In this document: one piece after another, positions 44,211 through 52,789 of the stretch
Layout: each line of letters starts with the position of its first letter
Numbering within the stretch: the first letter of the stretch is position 1
Source of the DNA: Gemmatimonadota bacterium
Lineage (GTDB): Bacteria > Gemmatimonadota > Gemmatimonadetes > Gemmatimonadales > Gemmatimonadaceae
Direction of reading: 5' to 3'
NCBI GenBank assembly: GCA_031127075.1
Contig: JARIFA010000001.1
Location: 53,168-117,167 of the forward strand
Length of the DNA: 64,000 bases
Made by a program: the position numbers and the translations under genes
Notes under the pieces: generated by a model
Told to the model about the DNA's origin: nothing
Database searches by the model: none
What the model saw: the letters and a program-made list of their open reading frames with translations, nothing else

Positions 44211-45842
44211 TCACCGCCCGCGCCGCACCACCCGCCCCGGCCGCGCCGTCGTCACCCGCCCGCCGTCGACCATCGCCACACCGTTCACGAAGACGTACGG
44301 TATCCCCGTCGCGTACTGATGCGGCTGCGTGAAGGTCGCGGGACTCCCGACGGTCGCCGCATCGAAGATGACCACGTCCGCTGCGCACCCCGCCGCGAGA
44401 CACCCGCGCCGCCCCGTGAGCCCGAGCCGCGCCGCCGGCATCCCCGTCATCTTGTGGACCGCGGTCTCGAGCATCAGGACGCGCTGCGTCCGGACGTACT
44501 CGCCGAGCACGCGTGGAAACGTTCCGTACGCGCGCGGATGCGGCACCCCCTCGCCCGGATCGGTGAGCCGGCCGTCGGACGCGATCATCGTCTGCGGATG
44601 TGCCATGATGCGCCGCACATCCCCCTCGTCGATGATGTGGTACACCATCGAGGCGCCTCCCTGGAGCTCCCCCTCGAGCACGAGCGCGGCGGCGGCTTCC
44701 ATGGCGTGCCCCACCCCGCGCTGCTCGGCCCAATCCCACAGTGTGCGCCCCTCGAGTGCACGGTCCCACGTCACCTCGCCGAACTGCACCCGCCGCGTGT
44801 CGCCGCCGCCGCGATCGGTCTGCAGCAGCGCCACGCTCCCGCGCAGGATGCTATCGCGGAGCGCGGGGTCGGCCACACGCGCCCGCAGCGCCGCACGTCC
44901 ACCGGCGAGCGCCCACGGCGGTAGCAACACGGCGAGACTCGTCTGGCTCGCGGTGTAGGGATACTGGTCCATCATCACATCGAGTCCACGGGCACGCGCG
45001 GAATCCACCATCGCCAGCGTGACGACGCTCTTCCCCCACATCGGCTGGCCCACCGCCTTGTGATGCGTGAGCACCACGGGGATCCGCGCGTCCCGCGCGA
45101 TCGTGATCGCCTCCGCCACCCCCTCGAGGAGCCCGAGCCCCTCTTCGCGCAGATGCGACGTGTAGATGCCGCCCGCTGACGCCGCCGCACGCGCGAGCGT
45201 CACCACCTCGTCCGTCGTCGAGTAGTACCCGGGCACATACCGGAGGCCGGTGCTCATCCCGTACGCGCCCTCCGCCATCCCCTGCCGGACGAGCCCCACC
45301 ATGCGCGCGAGCTCCGCCGCCGTCGGCGCACGGTTCTCCGTCCCCATCACGCGCGTGCGGACGGTGTTGTGCCCCACGAGATAGGCGACGTTGATGCCGA
45401 GGCCGAGCCGATCAGCGCTATCGGCATATGCCGCGAGCGGGAATGGACCACTCCCATCGGGGCCGCCGAGGGCGAGGGTGACCCCCTGCGTGACCGCGCT
45501 CGTCGCCGCGGGCTTCTGCAGCAGCGGCTCGAGGTGCGCGTGCAGGTCGATGAACCCCGGTGCGACGATCAACCCCGTGGCGTCGACCACCCGTGCCGCG
45601 CGATTCGGATCGAGCGGCGTGCGACTCACCGCGACGATGCGGTCCCCCTGCCACGCGACGTCGGCGCGATACCCCGGCGCCCCGGTGCCATCTACGACGG
45701 TCCCGCCACGCACGAGCACCGACCAGGTCGACGGCGCAGACGACTGGGCGTGCAGCGACGCCGCGACAAGCAATCCCGCGACGAGCGATCCCGCGAACGA
45801 GTGTGCTTTCTTCAGCCGCATCTGCATCGCATCGCTCCGCAT
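44211..45842 (-). CDS. Exported D-aminoacylase/N-acyl-D-amino-acid deacylase-family amidohydrolase
   Basis: This 543-residue metal-dependent amidohydrolase has a signal peptide (about residues 1-33). VRGGTVVDGTGAPGYRADV starts the composite barrel, and PGFIDLHAHLE carries the first metal-binding His pair. HLREEG and VLTHHK follow, then MIASDGRL with the catalytic Asp. These boxes match the D-aminoacylase branch, which releases D-amino acids from N-acyl forms. Other amidohydrolase activities cannot be excluded. The ATG at 45842 has GAGG eight bases upstream. It follows the PepSY-serine hydrolase fusion by ten bases. Confidence 0.88.
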   Translation of the reverse strand: MRSDAMQMRLKKAHSFAGSLVAGLLVAASLHAQSSAPSTWSVLVRGGTVVDGTGAPGYRADVAWQGDRIVAVSRTPLDPNRAARVVDATGLIVAPGFIDLHAHLEPLLQKPAATSAVTQGVTLALGGPDGSGPFPLAAYADSADRLGLGINVAYLVGHNTVRTRVMGTENRAPTAAELARMVGLVRQGMAEGAYGMSTGLRYVPGYYSTTDEVVTLARAAASAGGIYTSHLREEGLGLLEGVAEAITIARDARIPVVLTHHKAVGQPMWGKSVVTLAMVDSARARGLDVMMDQYPYTASQTSLAVLLPPWALAGGRAALRARVADPALRDSILRGSVALLQTDRGGGDTRRVQFGEVTWDRALEGRTLWDWAEQRGVGHAMEAAAALVLEGELQGGASMVYHIIDEGDVRRIMAHPQTMIASDGRLTDPGEGVPHPRAYGTFPRVLGEYVRTQRVLMLETAVHKMTGMPAARLGLTGRRGCLAAGCAADVVIFDAATVGSPATFTQPHQYATGIPYVFVNGVAMVDGGRVTTARPGRVVRRGR

Positions 45843-45852
45843 CAGGGTGACC

Positions 45853-47613
45853 TCACCGGGATTCGAGCGCGCCAAGCACCTTCCCGAGGAACGCATCGAT
45901 CGCGTTGTTCTCGATCCAGCGGACCACGATCACGAGGTCCTGCTCCGGTGCCACGAAGACGAGGTTCGTCCCGTTCCCCACGTGCCCGAAGGCGCTCGCC
46001 GGCGCGCTCGGCATCCACTTCCGGTCGGTGTTGAGGAACCAGTTCATATAGCCATAGGTCGGCTGCGGTCCCGTCGGCGTCAGCGCCTGCGCGACCCACG
46101 CGTCGGAGAGGATGCGCCGAGCACCCCACATCCCGCGCCGCTGCGTGAGCAGGCCGAACCGCGCGAGATCCCACGCGTTGATGAACATCCCGCCACCCCA
46201 GTGCCCGCCGCCGCTCACCACCTGCACCGGACGCCCATCGAGGGTGATCCATGCATTGTCGTAGCCGTTCCAGCGCCAGCTGTGCGAGGCACCGATCGGA
46301 TCCATCACCTCGTCCCGCAGCACCTCGGGGAGGGGCCGACGCCAGACGTTCGTCGCGGCGAGCGCCATCAGGTTCACGCGGACGTCGTTGTACTCGTACG
46401 TGGTGCCGGGACGCGCGCGCGGACGCGTACGCCATTCGGCGGGGTTCGACGACGGCCGGTCGGCCCAGTCGGGCTTCCCCCAGAGCGTCCCCTCCCAATC
46501 GCTCGTCTGCCGGAGGAGATCGTCCCAGATGATCGTGCGGTTGTGCGGCGTGTTCCACGGATCGAGGATCATCGACTCCCCCATCGTCGTGCCAGGCTCG
46601 GCCGGGGCGGTGAACCGCAGCCGATACGTCGGCGCCTGCGAGCGCCACACCGTATCGCGCACCGAACCGATCAGCCCGCGATCGACAGCGAGACCGACGG
46701 TGGTGGAGAGGAAACTCTTGGTGACGCTGTGCGTCATGTCGACGCGGTCCGGCTCCCCCCAGCTCGTGATGATGTACCCGCCGCGCAGGATCACCCCCGT
46801 CGGCGCGCCACGCGGCGCGAACGGCCCGATCCCCTGGCCGAACGGCTCACGCCCGAAGGTGCGGTAGTGGTTCTCCTCCATATCACGCGGGGCCTTCGCT
46901 TCGTTCGCCACCGCGAACGCGATCGCGTCGGCGAGCTTCGCACTATCGACCCCCATCGCCCGCGGCGCGCGCCGCTCCCAAGTGGCGTCGGGCACGTAGG
47001 GCGCGGCGACCGGCCGCGCCCGTCCGAGCCCCGCCTGTGCGTCCACAACCGACGGCCACGCGGCGCCGGCGATTCCTGCGACGAGCACGAGCCCAGCGGC
47101 CGCTGTGAGCCGCGCACGCTTTCGCTTGGTGCGATACGGCAGCGCCCAGAGGTAGAGGCCGGTCAGCCAGAGCCCGAAGAGGACGACCCCTGCGGGCAGA
47201 AAAATCCCGAGCTTCGCCGCGTCGCCAAAGAACGAGCCGTCATGCAGCTGCTCGATCAGATCGGACCGCCGGTACGCCGTCTGCAGTACGGCACCGTCGG
47301 CGAGCGCCAGCTGCGCCTCCCACCGCGAGTGCGTGATCACCTTCATGATCCCCTTCCCGGGGCGCACGTCCACCCGCTCGATGTCCTCCCACCCGCGCAC
47401 CCCCGCCTCGGGCATCGCGCGCGCGGTGGCGAGGATCACATCCCACCCCACCGCGGGGACAGCCACCGGCGTCCGCTGCTCCGCGGGCTGCACCCAGGTG
47501 ACCTGCTTCTTCACCTGCAGCAGGAGCCCCGACCCGATGACACACAAGAGGGGGAGGAAGACAGCGGCGGAGCCCCACCGATGCAGCCGGCGGGAGAGGA
47601 TCGAGAGGCGCAT
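45853..47613 (-). CDS. Fusion of a PepSY-associated membrane protein and a class C beta-lactamase-like serine hydrolase
   Basis: This is one 586-residue frame. Residues 1-165 are a PepSY-TM-type protein: helix at 13-34, a periplasmic PepSY-like domain (GWDVILATARAMPEAGVRGW, then MKVITHSRWEAQLALADG) and a second helix at 136-158. Residues 168-193 look like the signal peptide of a second protein (TAAAGLVLVAGIAGAAWP, then VDAQ). Residues 215-586 are a serine hydrolase of the beta-lactamase/penicillin-binding fold, with S296-V-T-K299 as the SxxK motif and YEYN as the Y-x-N motif. The topology places the hydrolase in the periplasm. PepSY domains often inhibit or chaperone peptidases, so a built-in modulator is possible. 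It is followed by the deacylase gene. Confidence 0.85.
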   Translation of the reverse strand: MRLSILSRRLHRWGSAAVFLPLLCVIGSGLLLQVKKQVTWVQPAEQRTPVAVPAVGWDVILATARAMPEAGVRGWEDIERVDVRPGKGIMKVITHSRWEAQLALADGAVLQTAYRRSDLIEQLHDGSFFGDAAKLGIFLPAGVVLFGLWLTGLYLWALPYRTKRKRARLTAAAGLVLVAGIAGAAWPSVVDAQAGLGRARPVAAPYVPDATWERRAPRAMGVDSAKLADAIAFAVANEAKAPRDMEENHYRTFGREPFGQGIGPFAPRGAPTGVILRGGYIITSWGEPDRVDMTHSVTKSFLSTTVGLAVDRGLIGSVRDTVWRSQAPTYRLRFTAPAEPGTTMGESMILDPWNTPHNRTIIWDDLLRQTSDWEGTLWGKPDWADRPSSNPAEWRTRPRARPGTTYEYNDVRVNLMALAATNVWRRPLPEVLRDEVMDPIGASHSWRWNGYDNAWITLDGRPVQVVSGGGHWGGGMFINAWDLARFGLLTQRRGMWGARRILSDAWVAQALTPTGPQPTYGYMNWFLNTDRKWMPSAPASAFGHVGNGTNLVFVAPEQDLVIVVRWIENNAIDAFLGKVLGALESR

Positions 47614-47728
47614 GGGTCGGTGGGACTGGGGGACGTTGCGCGAACGCCCGGAAGATGGTCGCTTTCCCCCCGAGCCCGGAATGCCTCCCGGCCTCGTCCG
47701 TCCGCCCCCCTTCGGAGGAACCACCTCG

Positions 47729-49381
47729 ATGTCCCTGTGGTCGCGCCCCATCCGCCTCATCCTCGTCGGCCTCGCCGCGCTCGCCCTCCCGGTGACGGCG
47801 TCGGCGCAGATGAGCGCCGCCGATTCCGCCCGTCTCGAGCGCCTGAAGGCCGAGGCCCTCGCCAAGGTCGATCCCAAGCTCGTGCAGGAGATCGTCGACC
47901 AGCTCTTCTCCTTCTCCGAGCTCGGGATGCAGGAGTTCGAGACGCAGCGCTACATCACGCGCCTCCTCCGGTCCAAGGGCTTCACGGTCGACTCCGGCTA
48001 CGCCGGGATGCCGAGCGCCTGGATCGCCCGGTGGGTGAGCCCGGCCGGTCCGAAGCCTGAGATCTCCCTGGGCTCCGACGTCGACGGCATCCCGCAGGCG
48101 AGCAACCGCCCGGGCGTCGCCTTCCGCGACCCGCAGGTGGAGGGCGCGCCGGGCCACGGTGAGGGCCACAACTCCGGCCAGGCGGTGAACATCGCCGCCG
48201 CGCTCGCGGTCAAGGAGATCATGACGCGGGAGCGGATCCCGGGCACGATCGTCCTCTGGCCCGGCATCGCCGAGGAGCAGATGGCGGGCAAGGCCTTCCT
48301 CGTGCGTGCCGGACTCTTCAAGAACACCGACGTCGCGCTCTTCACGCACGTCGGCAGCGACCTCGGCGTGCAGTGGGGCGCCTCGGGGTCCACGGCGCTC
48401 ATCTCCGCGATCTTCAAGTTCCGCGGCACCAGCGCGCACGCCGCCGGCGCCCCGTGGCGCGGCCGCTCGGCGCTTGACGCCGCACTGCTGATGGGCACGG
48501 GCTGGGAGTATCAGCGCGAGCACAACGAGCTCCCCACCCGCTCGCACTACGTGATCCGTGACGGTGGCGACCAGCCGAACGTTGTGCCGAGCACCGCGAG
48601 CATCTGGTTCTATTTCCGTGAGCGGGATTACGAGCGCACCAAGGCGCTCTACGAGCGCGGGCGGCAGATCGCGCAGGGCGCCGCGATGATGGCGAACGTC
48701 GCGCTCGACACCGTGATGATGGTCGGCTCCGGCTGGAGCGCGCACTTCAACAAGACCATCGCCGAGGTCACGCACAGCAACATCCGCCGCGTTGGGATGC
48801 CGCAGTGGGATTCCGCCGACGTCGCGATGGCCCGCGCGCTGCAGCGCGAGCTCGGCGTCCGCGAGGGCGGGCTCGGCACCGAGACCGCGCTCAACGTCGG
48901 CCTCCCCGTCCCCGCCAGTCAGATGATGGGCGGCGGCTCCGACGACATCGGCGACGTCTCGTGGAACGTCCCGACCGTCACGCTGCGCTTCCCGTCGAAC
49001 ATCCCCGGCCCGCCGGGCCACAACTGGGCGAACGCCATCGTGATGGCGACGCCGATCGCCCACAAGGGCGCGTACGCCGGCGCGAAGGTGCAGGCGCTGA
49101 CGATGCTCGACATCCTGCTCCGCAAGGAGGTCGTCGACTCGGCCTGGGCGTACTTCCGCGACGTGCAGACGAAGGAGATCACGTACACCCCCTTCATCGC
49201 GCCGACCGACCAGCCGCCGATCTGGCTGAACCAAGAGATCATGGCGAAGTACAAGCCGCTCCTGCAGCCGTACTACTACGATTCGAAGAAGTTCAAGACG
49301 TATCTCGAGCAGCTCGGGATCGCTTACCCGACGACGCGCGAAGCGCTTCGGCCGCGGATGGACGGGCAGCCGCAGCCCTGA
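47729..49381 (+). CDS. Exported M20-family amidohydrolase (AbgB-like)
   Basis: This 550-residue zinc peptidase/amidohydrolase has a signal peptide ending at about residue 24 (TASAQ). GSDVDGIPQ, GHGEGHN, GIAEEQMAGK with the Glu pair, and FRGTSAHAAGAPWRGRSALDA in the dimerisation domain place it with M20D/AbgB-like enzymes, which cut acyl-amino acid or aminobenzoyl-glutamate bonds. A strong ribosome site (GGAGGAA) lies eight bases before the ATG at 47729. It diverges from the PepSY fusion and is followed by a good hairpin. Confidence 0.9.
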   Translation: MSLWSRPIRLILVGLAALALPVTASAQMSAADSARLERLKAEALAKVDPKLVQEIVDQLFSFSELGMQEFETQRYITRLLRSKGFTVDSGYAGMPSAWIARWVSPAGPKPEISLGSDVDGIPQASNRPGVAFRDPQVEGAPGHGEGHNSGQAVNIAAALAVKEIMTRERIPGTIVLWPGIAEEQMAGKAFLVRAGLFKNTDVALFTHVGSDLGVQWGASGSTALISAIFKFRGTSAHAAGAPWRGRSALDAALLMGTGWEYQREHNELPTRSHYVIRDGGDQPNVVPSTASIWFYFRERDYERTKALYERGRQIAQGAAMMANVALDTVMMVGSGWSAHFNKTIAEVTHSNIRRVGMPQWDSADVAMARALQRELGVREGGLGTETALNVGLPVPASQMMGGGSDDIGDVSWNVPTVTLRFPSNIPGPPGHNWANAIVMATPIAHKGAYAGAKVQALTMLDILLRKEVVDSAWAYFRDVQTKEITYTPFIAPTDQPPIWLNQEIMAKYKPLLQPYYYDSKKFKTYLEQLGIAYPTTREALRPRMDGQPQP

Positions 49382-49403
49382 GCGCCCGGCCACGCGCGCC
49401 TGC

Positions 49404-49434
49404 GCGGCCCGACCGGGTACCGGGGTCGGGCCGC
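49404..49434 (+). terminator. Hairpin terminator after the M20 gene
   Basis: GCGGCCCGACC (49404-49414) pairs perfectly with GGTCGGGCCGC (49424-49434) around a nine-base loop and is followed by TCTGTGTT. It lies 23 bases after the stop codon. Confidence 0.7.
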
Positions 49435-49539
49435 TCTGTGTTCAGGACCGATGCCACTCGCGTCGCCGACGGCACAGCCCGTGCAGCAACGTCCGCATCG
49501 GGGTAGGATTCAGGGACCACCAACGCCCGGAGGGCGATT

Positions 49540-49716
49540 ATGGCCGGCCTGGACGACAAGTCGATCCAGAATCTCGTGAAGAAGATGCAGAAGCAGGCGA
49601 AGCCCCGGAATCTCGAGGCGAAGACCTACGACGCGACGGCGCCGAAGCGCGTCACCGACGCGCAGGACGAGGAGCGCGAGCGGATGTTCAAAGAGATGAA
49701 GCGCCGCGAGTTCTGA
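49540..49716 (+). CDS. Small highly charged protein (58 residues), hypothetical
   Basis: This is a short gene with a strong ribosome site (GGAGGG at 49529-49534, five bases before the ATG). The product starts MAGLDDKSIQNLVKKMQKQ and ends FKEMKRREF. About half the residues are charged, and no membrane segment or cysteine is present. I do not recognise a family. It stands alone between two hairpins (49404-49434 and 49723-49744), which supports an independent transcription unit. A small nucleic-acid- or ribosome-associated protein would fit the charge, but that is a guess. Confidence 0.65.
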   Translation: MAGLDDKSIQNLVKKMQKQAKPRNLEAKTYDATAPKRVTDAQDEERERMFKEMKRREF

Positions 49717-49722
49717 CGCGAC

Positions 49723-49744
49723 GGGGCCGCGCGACCGCGGCCCC
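49723..49744. terminator. Hairpin between the small gene and the phosphodiesterase gene
   Basis: GGGGCCGCG pairs perfectly with CGCGGCCCC around CGAC, a nine-bp stem in the 45-base gap between converging genes. It could terminate both. Confidence 0.55.
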
Positions 49745-49761
49745 ACCGGATCGGGACGGCG

Positions 49762-51027
49762 TCAGTGCAGCGGGCGGAGCGCGGCGCGCACGCTGTCGAT
49801 CGATCCGTCGGTCCGCGCGGGCCGGACGCCGAGGAGCGCCGCCACGAACGGATAGACGTGGACGTTCGAGAAGGCCGGGATCGTGTGCCCGGTGGCCGCG
49901 ACGCCAGGCCCCGCCGCGACGAAGAGGGTCCCCATCGATGGCAGCGCCGGATCGTAGCCGTGCGCGCCCCCCCAGCTCGTCTTCCGCGCGAGTTCCGCGC
50001 GCGTCGCGATCGTCCAGCCATCGTCAGCCACCGCGACGATCGGCGTGATACGCGGGTTTCCCGCGAACCGATACGACGCCGGCAACGCGTCCCGCCGATA
50101 CACCTGCAACCGCGGATGCGCCCCCGCGAGCGCGGCCATCACGCGCGCCACGTCACCGTCCCGCGGGACGATCATCGCCACCGGATTCTGGTCGAGGATC
50201 TCCACCGTCGAGAGATTCAGATAGTCATCGAGCACGATCGCGCGCTCCGCCGCCACCGGTGCCATCCCGTGGTCGCCCACGATCACGACGTTCACCACCT
50301 CGGTGAGCCCGAGCCGTGCGATCCCATCGACGATCGCACCGACCGCCGAATCCACCCGCGCGATCGCGGAGTCCACCTGCGGCGCGGCGGGCCCGAACGA
50401 ATGCCCCGCATCATCGGTATCGGAGAAGTACGCCGCGATCAGCGCCGGCGCCTCGGCCGGCGGCATCGCGAGCCACTCGAGGATCCGCGCCACACGCGCC
50501 GCATTCGGGCGCGTGTGTTCGTACGGATACCACCAGGTGGGCCGCACGCCGCCCACCGCGGTCTCGGAGCCGGGCCAGAAGTACGCCGCCGTGCGGCGCC
50601 CCTGTTTCTCCGCCGTCACCCAGAGCGGCTCGCCTCCCCACCAGGCGGGGTTCCGCACCGCCGCGGTATCACTCATCCGGAAGAGCCCGAGCGTCGGCTC
50701 GTGCATCACGTTCGCCACGATCCCGTGGTGCGCGGGGGTGAGCCCGGTCACGAGGGTGTAGTGATTCGGGAAGGTCTTCGACGGGAACGACGGGACCAGC
50801 CGTTCCGCCCGCACCCCGCGGGCCGCGAGCGCCCGGAGTCGCACCGCCGTGGGGCGCTCGAGATAGTCGGTGCGGAAGCCGTCGAGCGAGAGGAGGACGA
50901 CGCGCGGCCACTGGGCGACGGCTGGCGCCGGCGCGGGGCGCGACGGGGCACCGCAACCGAGGAGCATGAGCGCGAGACATCCAGCCGACCACGCACCGAT
51001 CGCCACACGCGGACGCGACAGGGTCAT
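49762..51027 (-). CDS. Alkaline-phosphatase-superfamily lipoprotein, nucleotide pyrophosphatase/phosphodiesterase (ENPP) type
   Basis: This 421-residue lipoprotein (lipobox LLGC) has the ENPP core: VVLLSLDGFRTDYL with the first metal Asp, PSFPSKTFPNHYTLVTGL with the Thr nucleophile in KTFPNHY, YFSDTDDAGHSFGP, VVIVGDHGM and WGGAHGYDP carrying the remaining metal ligands. It probably hydrolyses nucleotide or phospholipid phosphodiesters in the periplasm. The ATG at 51027 has GGAG at the right spacing and opens the lipoprotein signal. It follows the acyl-CoA ligase gene by 32 bases. Confidence 0.9.
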   Translation of the reverse strand: MTLSRPRVAIGAWSAGCLALMLLGCGAPSRPAPAPAVAQWPRVVLLSLDGFRTDYLERPTAVRLRALAARGVRAERLVPSFPSKTFPNHYTLVTGLTPAHHGIVANVMHEPTLGLFRMSDTAAVRNPAWWGGEPLWVTAEKQGRRTAAYFWPGSETAVGGVRPTWWYPYEHTRPNAARVARILEWLAMPPAEAPALIAAYFSDTDDAGHSFGPAAPQVDSAIARVDSAVGAIVDGIARLGLTEVVNVVIVGDHGMAPVAAERAIVLDDYLNLSTVEILDQNPVAMIVPRDGDVARVMAALAGAHPRLQVYRRDALPASYRFAGNPRITPIVAVADDGWTIATRAELARKTSWGGAHGYDPALPSMGTLFVAAGPGVAATGHTIPAFSNVHVYPFVAALLGVRPARTDGSIDSVRAALRPLH

Positions 51028-51059
51028 CGCGCGCACTCCGACCATTTGCGTGATCGCGC

Positions 51060-52760
51060 TCACGGCGTCACCGGCTCTTCCGTGAGGAACCGCCGCAGCA
51101 CCTTTCCCACCATCGACTTCGGCAGTTCCGTCTTGAATACCACGCGCACCGGCACCTTGAACGGCGCGAGATGCTGCTTGCACCAGTCGCGCAGCTCGGC
51201 TTCCGTGACCGTCTTCCCTGCTCGCGGCACCACGAAGGCGACCGCCACCTCGCCGCGTGCCGCGTCGGGGAACCCGCGCACCCCCGCCTCCTGGACGTGC
51301 GGATGCTTCGCGAGCGCTTCCTCGATCTCCCGCGGCCAGACTTGCATCCCGTTCATCTTGATGAGGTCCTTCTTCCGGTCGACGATGAAGAGGAAGTGGT
51401 CGTCATCGAGGTAGCCGAGGTCGGCGGTGTGCAGCCAGGTCCGTCCGTCGGCGTGGACGTGGAGCATCTTTTCCGCATCGGGAGCGGGGTTGTAGTAGCC
51501 CTTCATCAGCTGCGGGCCGTGCAGGAGGATCTCGCCGACCTCTCCTGTCGGCACCTCGCGGGTCGGGTCGTCGGCGTCGACGACCTTGACGCGGCAATCC
51601 GGGAGCGGGATCCCCACCGACCCCTGCTTCTCGGGGCCCTTCAGGGGCCAGACCACGGAGACGAGGTTGGACTCCGTCATCGCATACCCCTCGACGATGC
51701 GGGCCCCCGTGATGTCGGTGAAGCGCTTCCGCGTCTCCGCGAGGAGCGGCGCGGCGCCCGAGACGCAGGCCCGCATCGAGGCGAAGTCCGCTTTCCGCGA
51801 GGCGACACGCGGATGGTTGAGCAACGCGTTGTACAACGTCGGCACGCCGCAGAAGATCGCCGGCTTCGCCCACTCGATCGTCTTCACGAGGTCGTTCAGG
51901 TCACGCGGATTCGGGATGAGCACCACCGGGTTGTGCCCGATCGCACACGCCGACTGCACCCCCGTCGCGCCGTAGGTGTGGAAGAGGGGCAGCGGGAGGC
52001 AGTAGCTCCCCTCCCACTCGGGGAGCACGTCACGCATCCAGGCGCGGAACTGGAGTCCCGTGATCACGAGTGCGTGATGATGCACACGCACCGCCTTCGG
52101 CGTCCCCGTCGTGCCGCCGCTCATCAGCAGGAGCGCGTCGTCGTCGATGCCGGCACGCGCCGCCGTAGGGCGTGCCCCGCGGTGCCGCGCGACCAGCGCG
52201 GGGAGGGTCTGGTCGCCGTCACGGAGCGTCGGCCGATGCCCGCCCTTCTTCTCGAGCACGAGGGTGAAGACCGCGCGCAGCAGCGGCGGGAGCCACTCCT
52301 TGATGCTGGTCGAGACCACGTGCGTGAGGCTCGGCACACGCGTCTGCGCGCCCTTCACCCGGTCGTAGAACGTCGAGAGGGTGACGATGACCTTCGGCCG
52401 GCTCGTCGTCATCGGCCTGACGAGTTCGTCCTCGCTGTAGATCGGGTTCAGCGGGACGAGGATCGCCCCGAGCTTCCAGGCGGCCCATTCGACCACGAAG
52501 AACTGCGGGCAGTTCGGGAGGAGCACCGCGACCCGGTCCCCCCGCGTGACCCCCATCGCCGCCAGCGCACAGGCGAAGGCGTCACTCTGCTCGGCGAGCG
52601 CACGCCAGGAGATGCGCCGCCCCTTGAAGAGCACGGCCGGGGCCTCCGGCCGCTCGCGCAGTGTGTCGTCGATGTAGTCGAGCAGGGTCCGCTGCGGATA
52701 CGTCCCGAGCGTCGCGGGGACGCCGGAGTCGTAGTGGCGGAGCCACGGGAGCTGGTCCAT
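51060..52760 (-). CDS. AMP-binding acyl-CoA ligase (long-chain fatty acid type)
   Basis: This 566-residue adenylate-forming enzyme activates a carboxylic acid with ATP and joins it to CoA. The phosphate loop is LLLMSGGTTGTPK, YAMTES is the A5 motif, TADLGYLDDD the A7 motif, DRKKDLIKMNG the A8 hinge and KSMVGKVLRR the A10 lysine. The PLFHTYG segment and overall length fit FadD-like long-chain ligases, though the chain length preference is unknown. It lies in a minus-strand pair with the ENPP-type gene and diverges from the M20 peptidase gene. Confidence 0.92.
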   Translation of the reverse strand: MDQLPWLRHYDSGVPATLGTYPQRTLLDYIDDTLRERPEAPAVLFKGRRISWRALAEQSDAFACALAAMGVTRGDRVAVLLPNCPQFFVVEWAAWKLGAILVPLNPIYSEDELVRPMTTSRPKVIVTLSTFYDRVKGAQTRVPSLTHVVSTSIKEWLPPLLRAVFTLVLEKKGGHRPTLRDGDQTLPALVARHRGARPTAARAGIDDDALLLMSGGTTGTPKAVRVHHHALVITGLQFRAWMRDVLPEWEGSYCLPLPLFHTYGATGVQSACAIGHNPVVLIPNPRDLNDLVKTIEWAKPAIFCGVPTLYNALLNHPRVASRKADFASMRACVSGAAPLLAETRKRFTDITGARIVEGYAMTESNLVSVVWPLKGPEKQGSVGIPLPDCRVKVVDADDPTREVPTGEVGEILLHGPQLMKGYYNPAPDAEKMLHVHADGRTWLHTADLGYLDDDHFLFIVDRKKDLIKMNGMQVWPREIEEALAKHPHVQEAGVRGFPDAARGEVAVAFVVPRAGKTVTEAELRDWCKQHLAPFKVPVRVVFKTELPKSMVGKVLRRFLTEEPVTP

Positions 52761-52789
52761 CGGTCTCGGGCTGAGGGTACATTCCGAAT

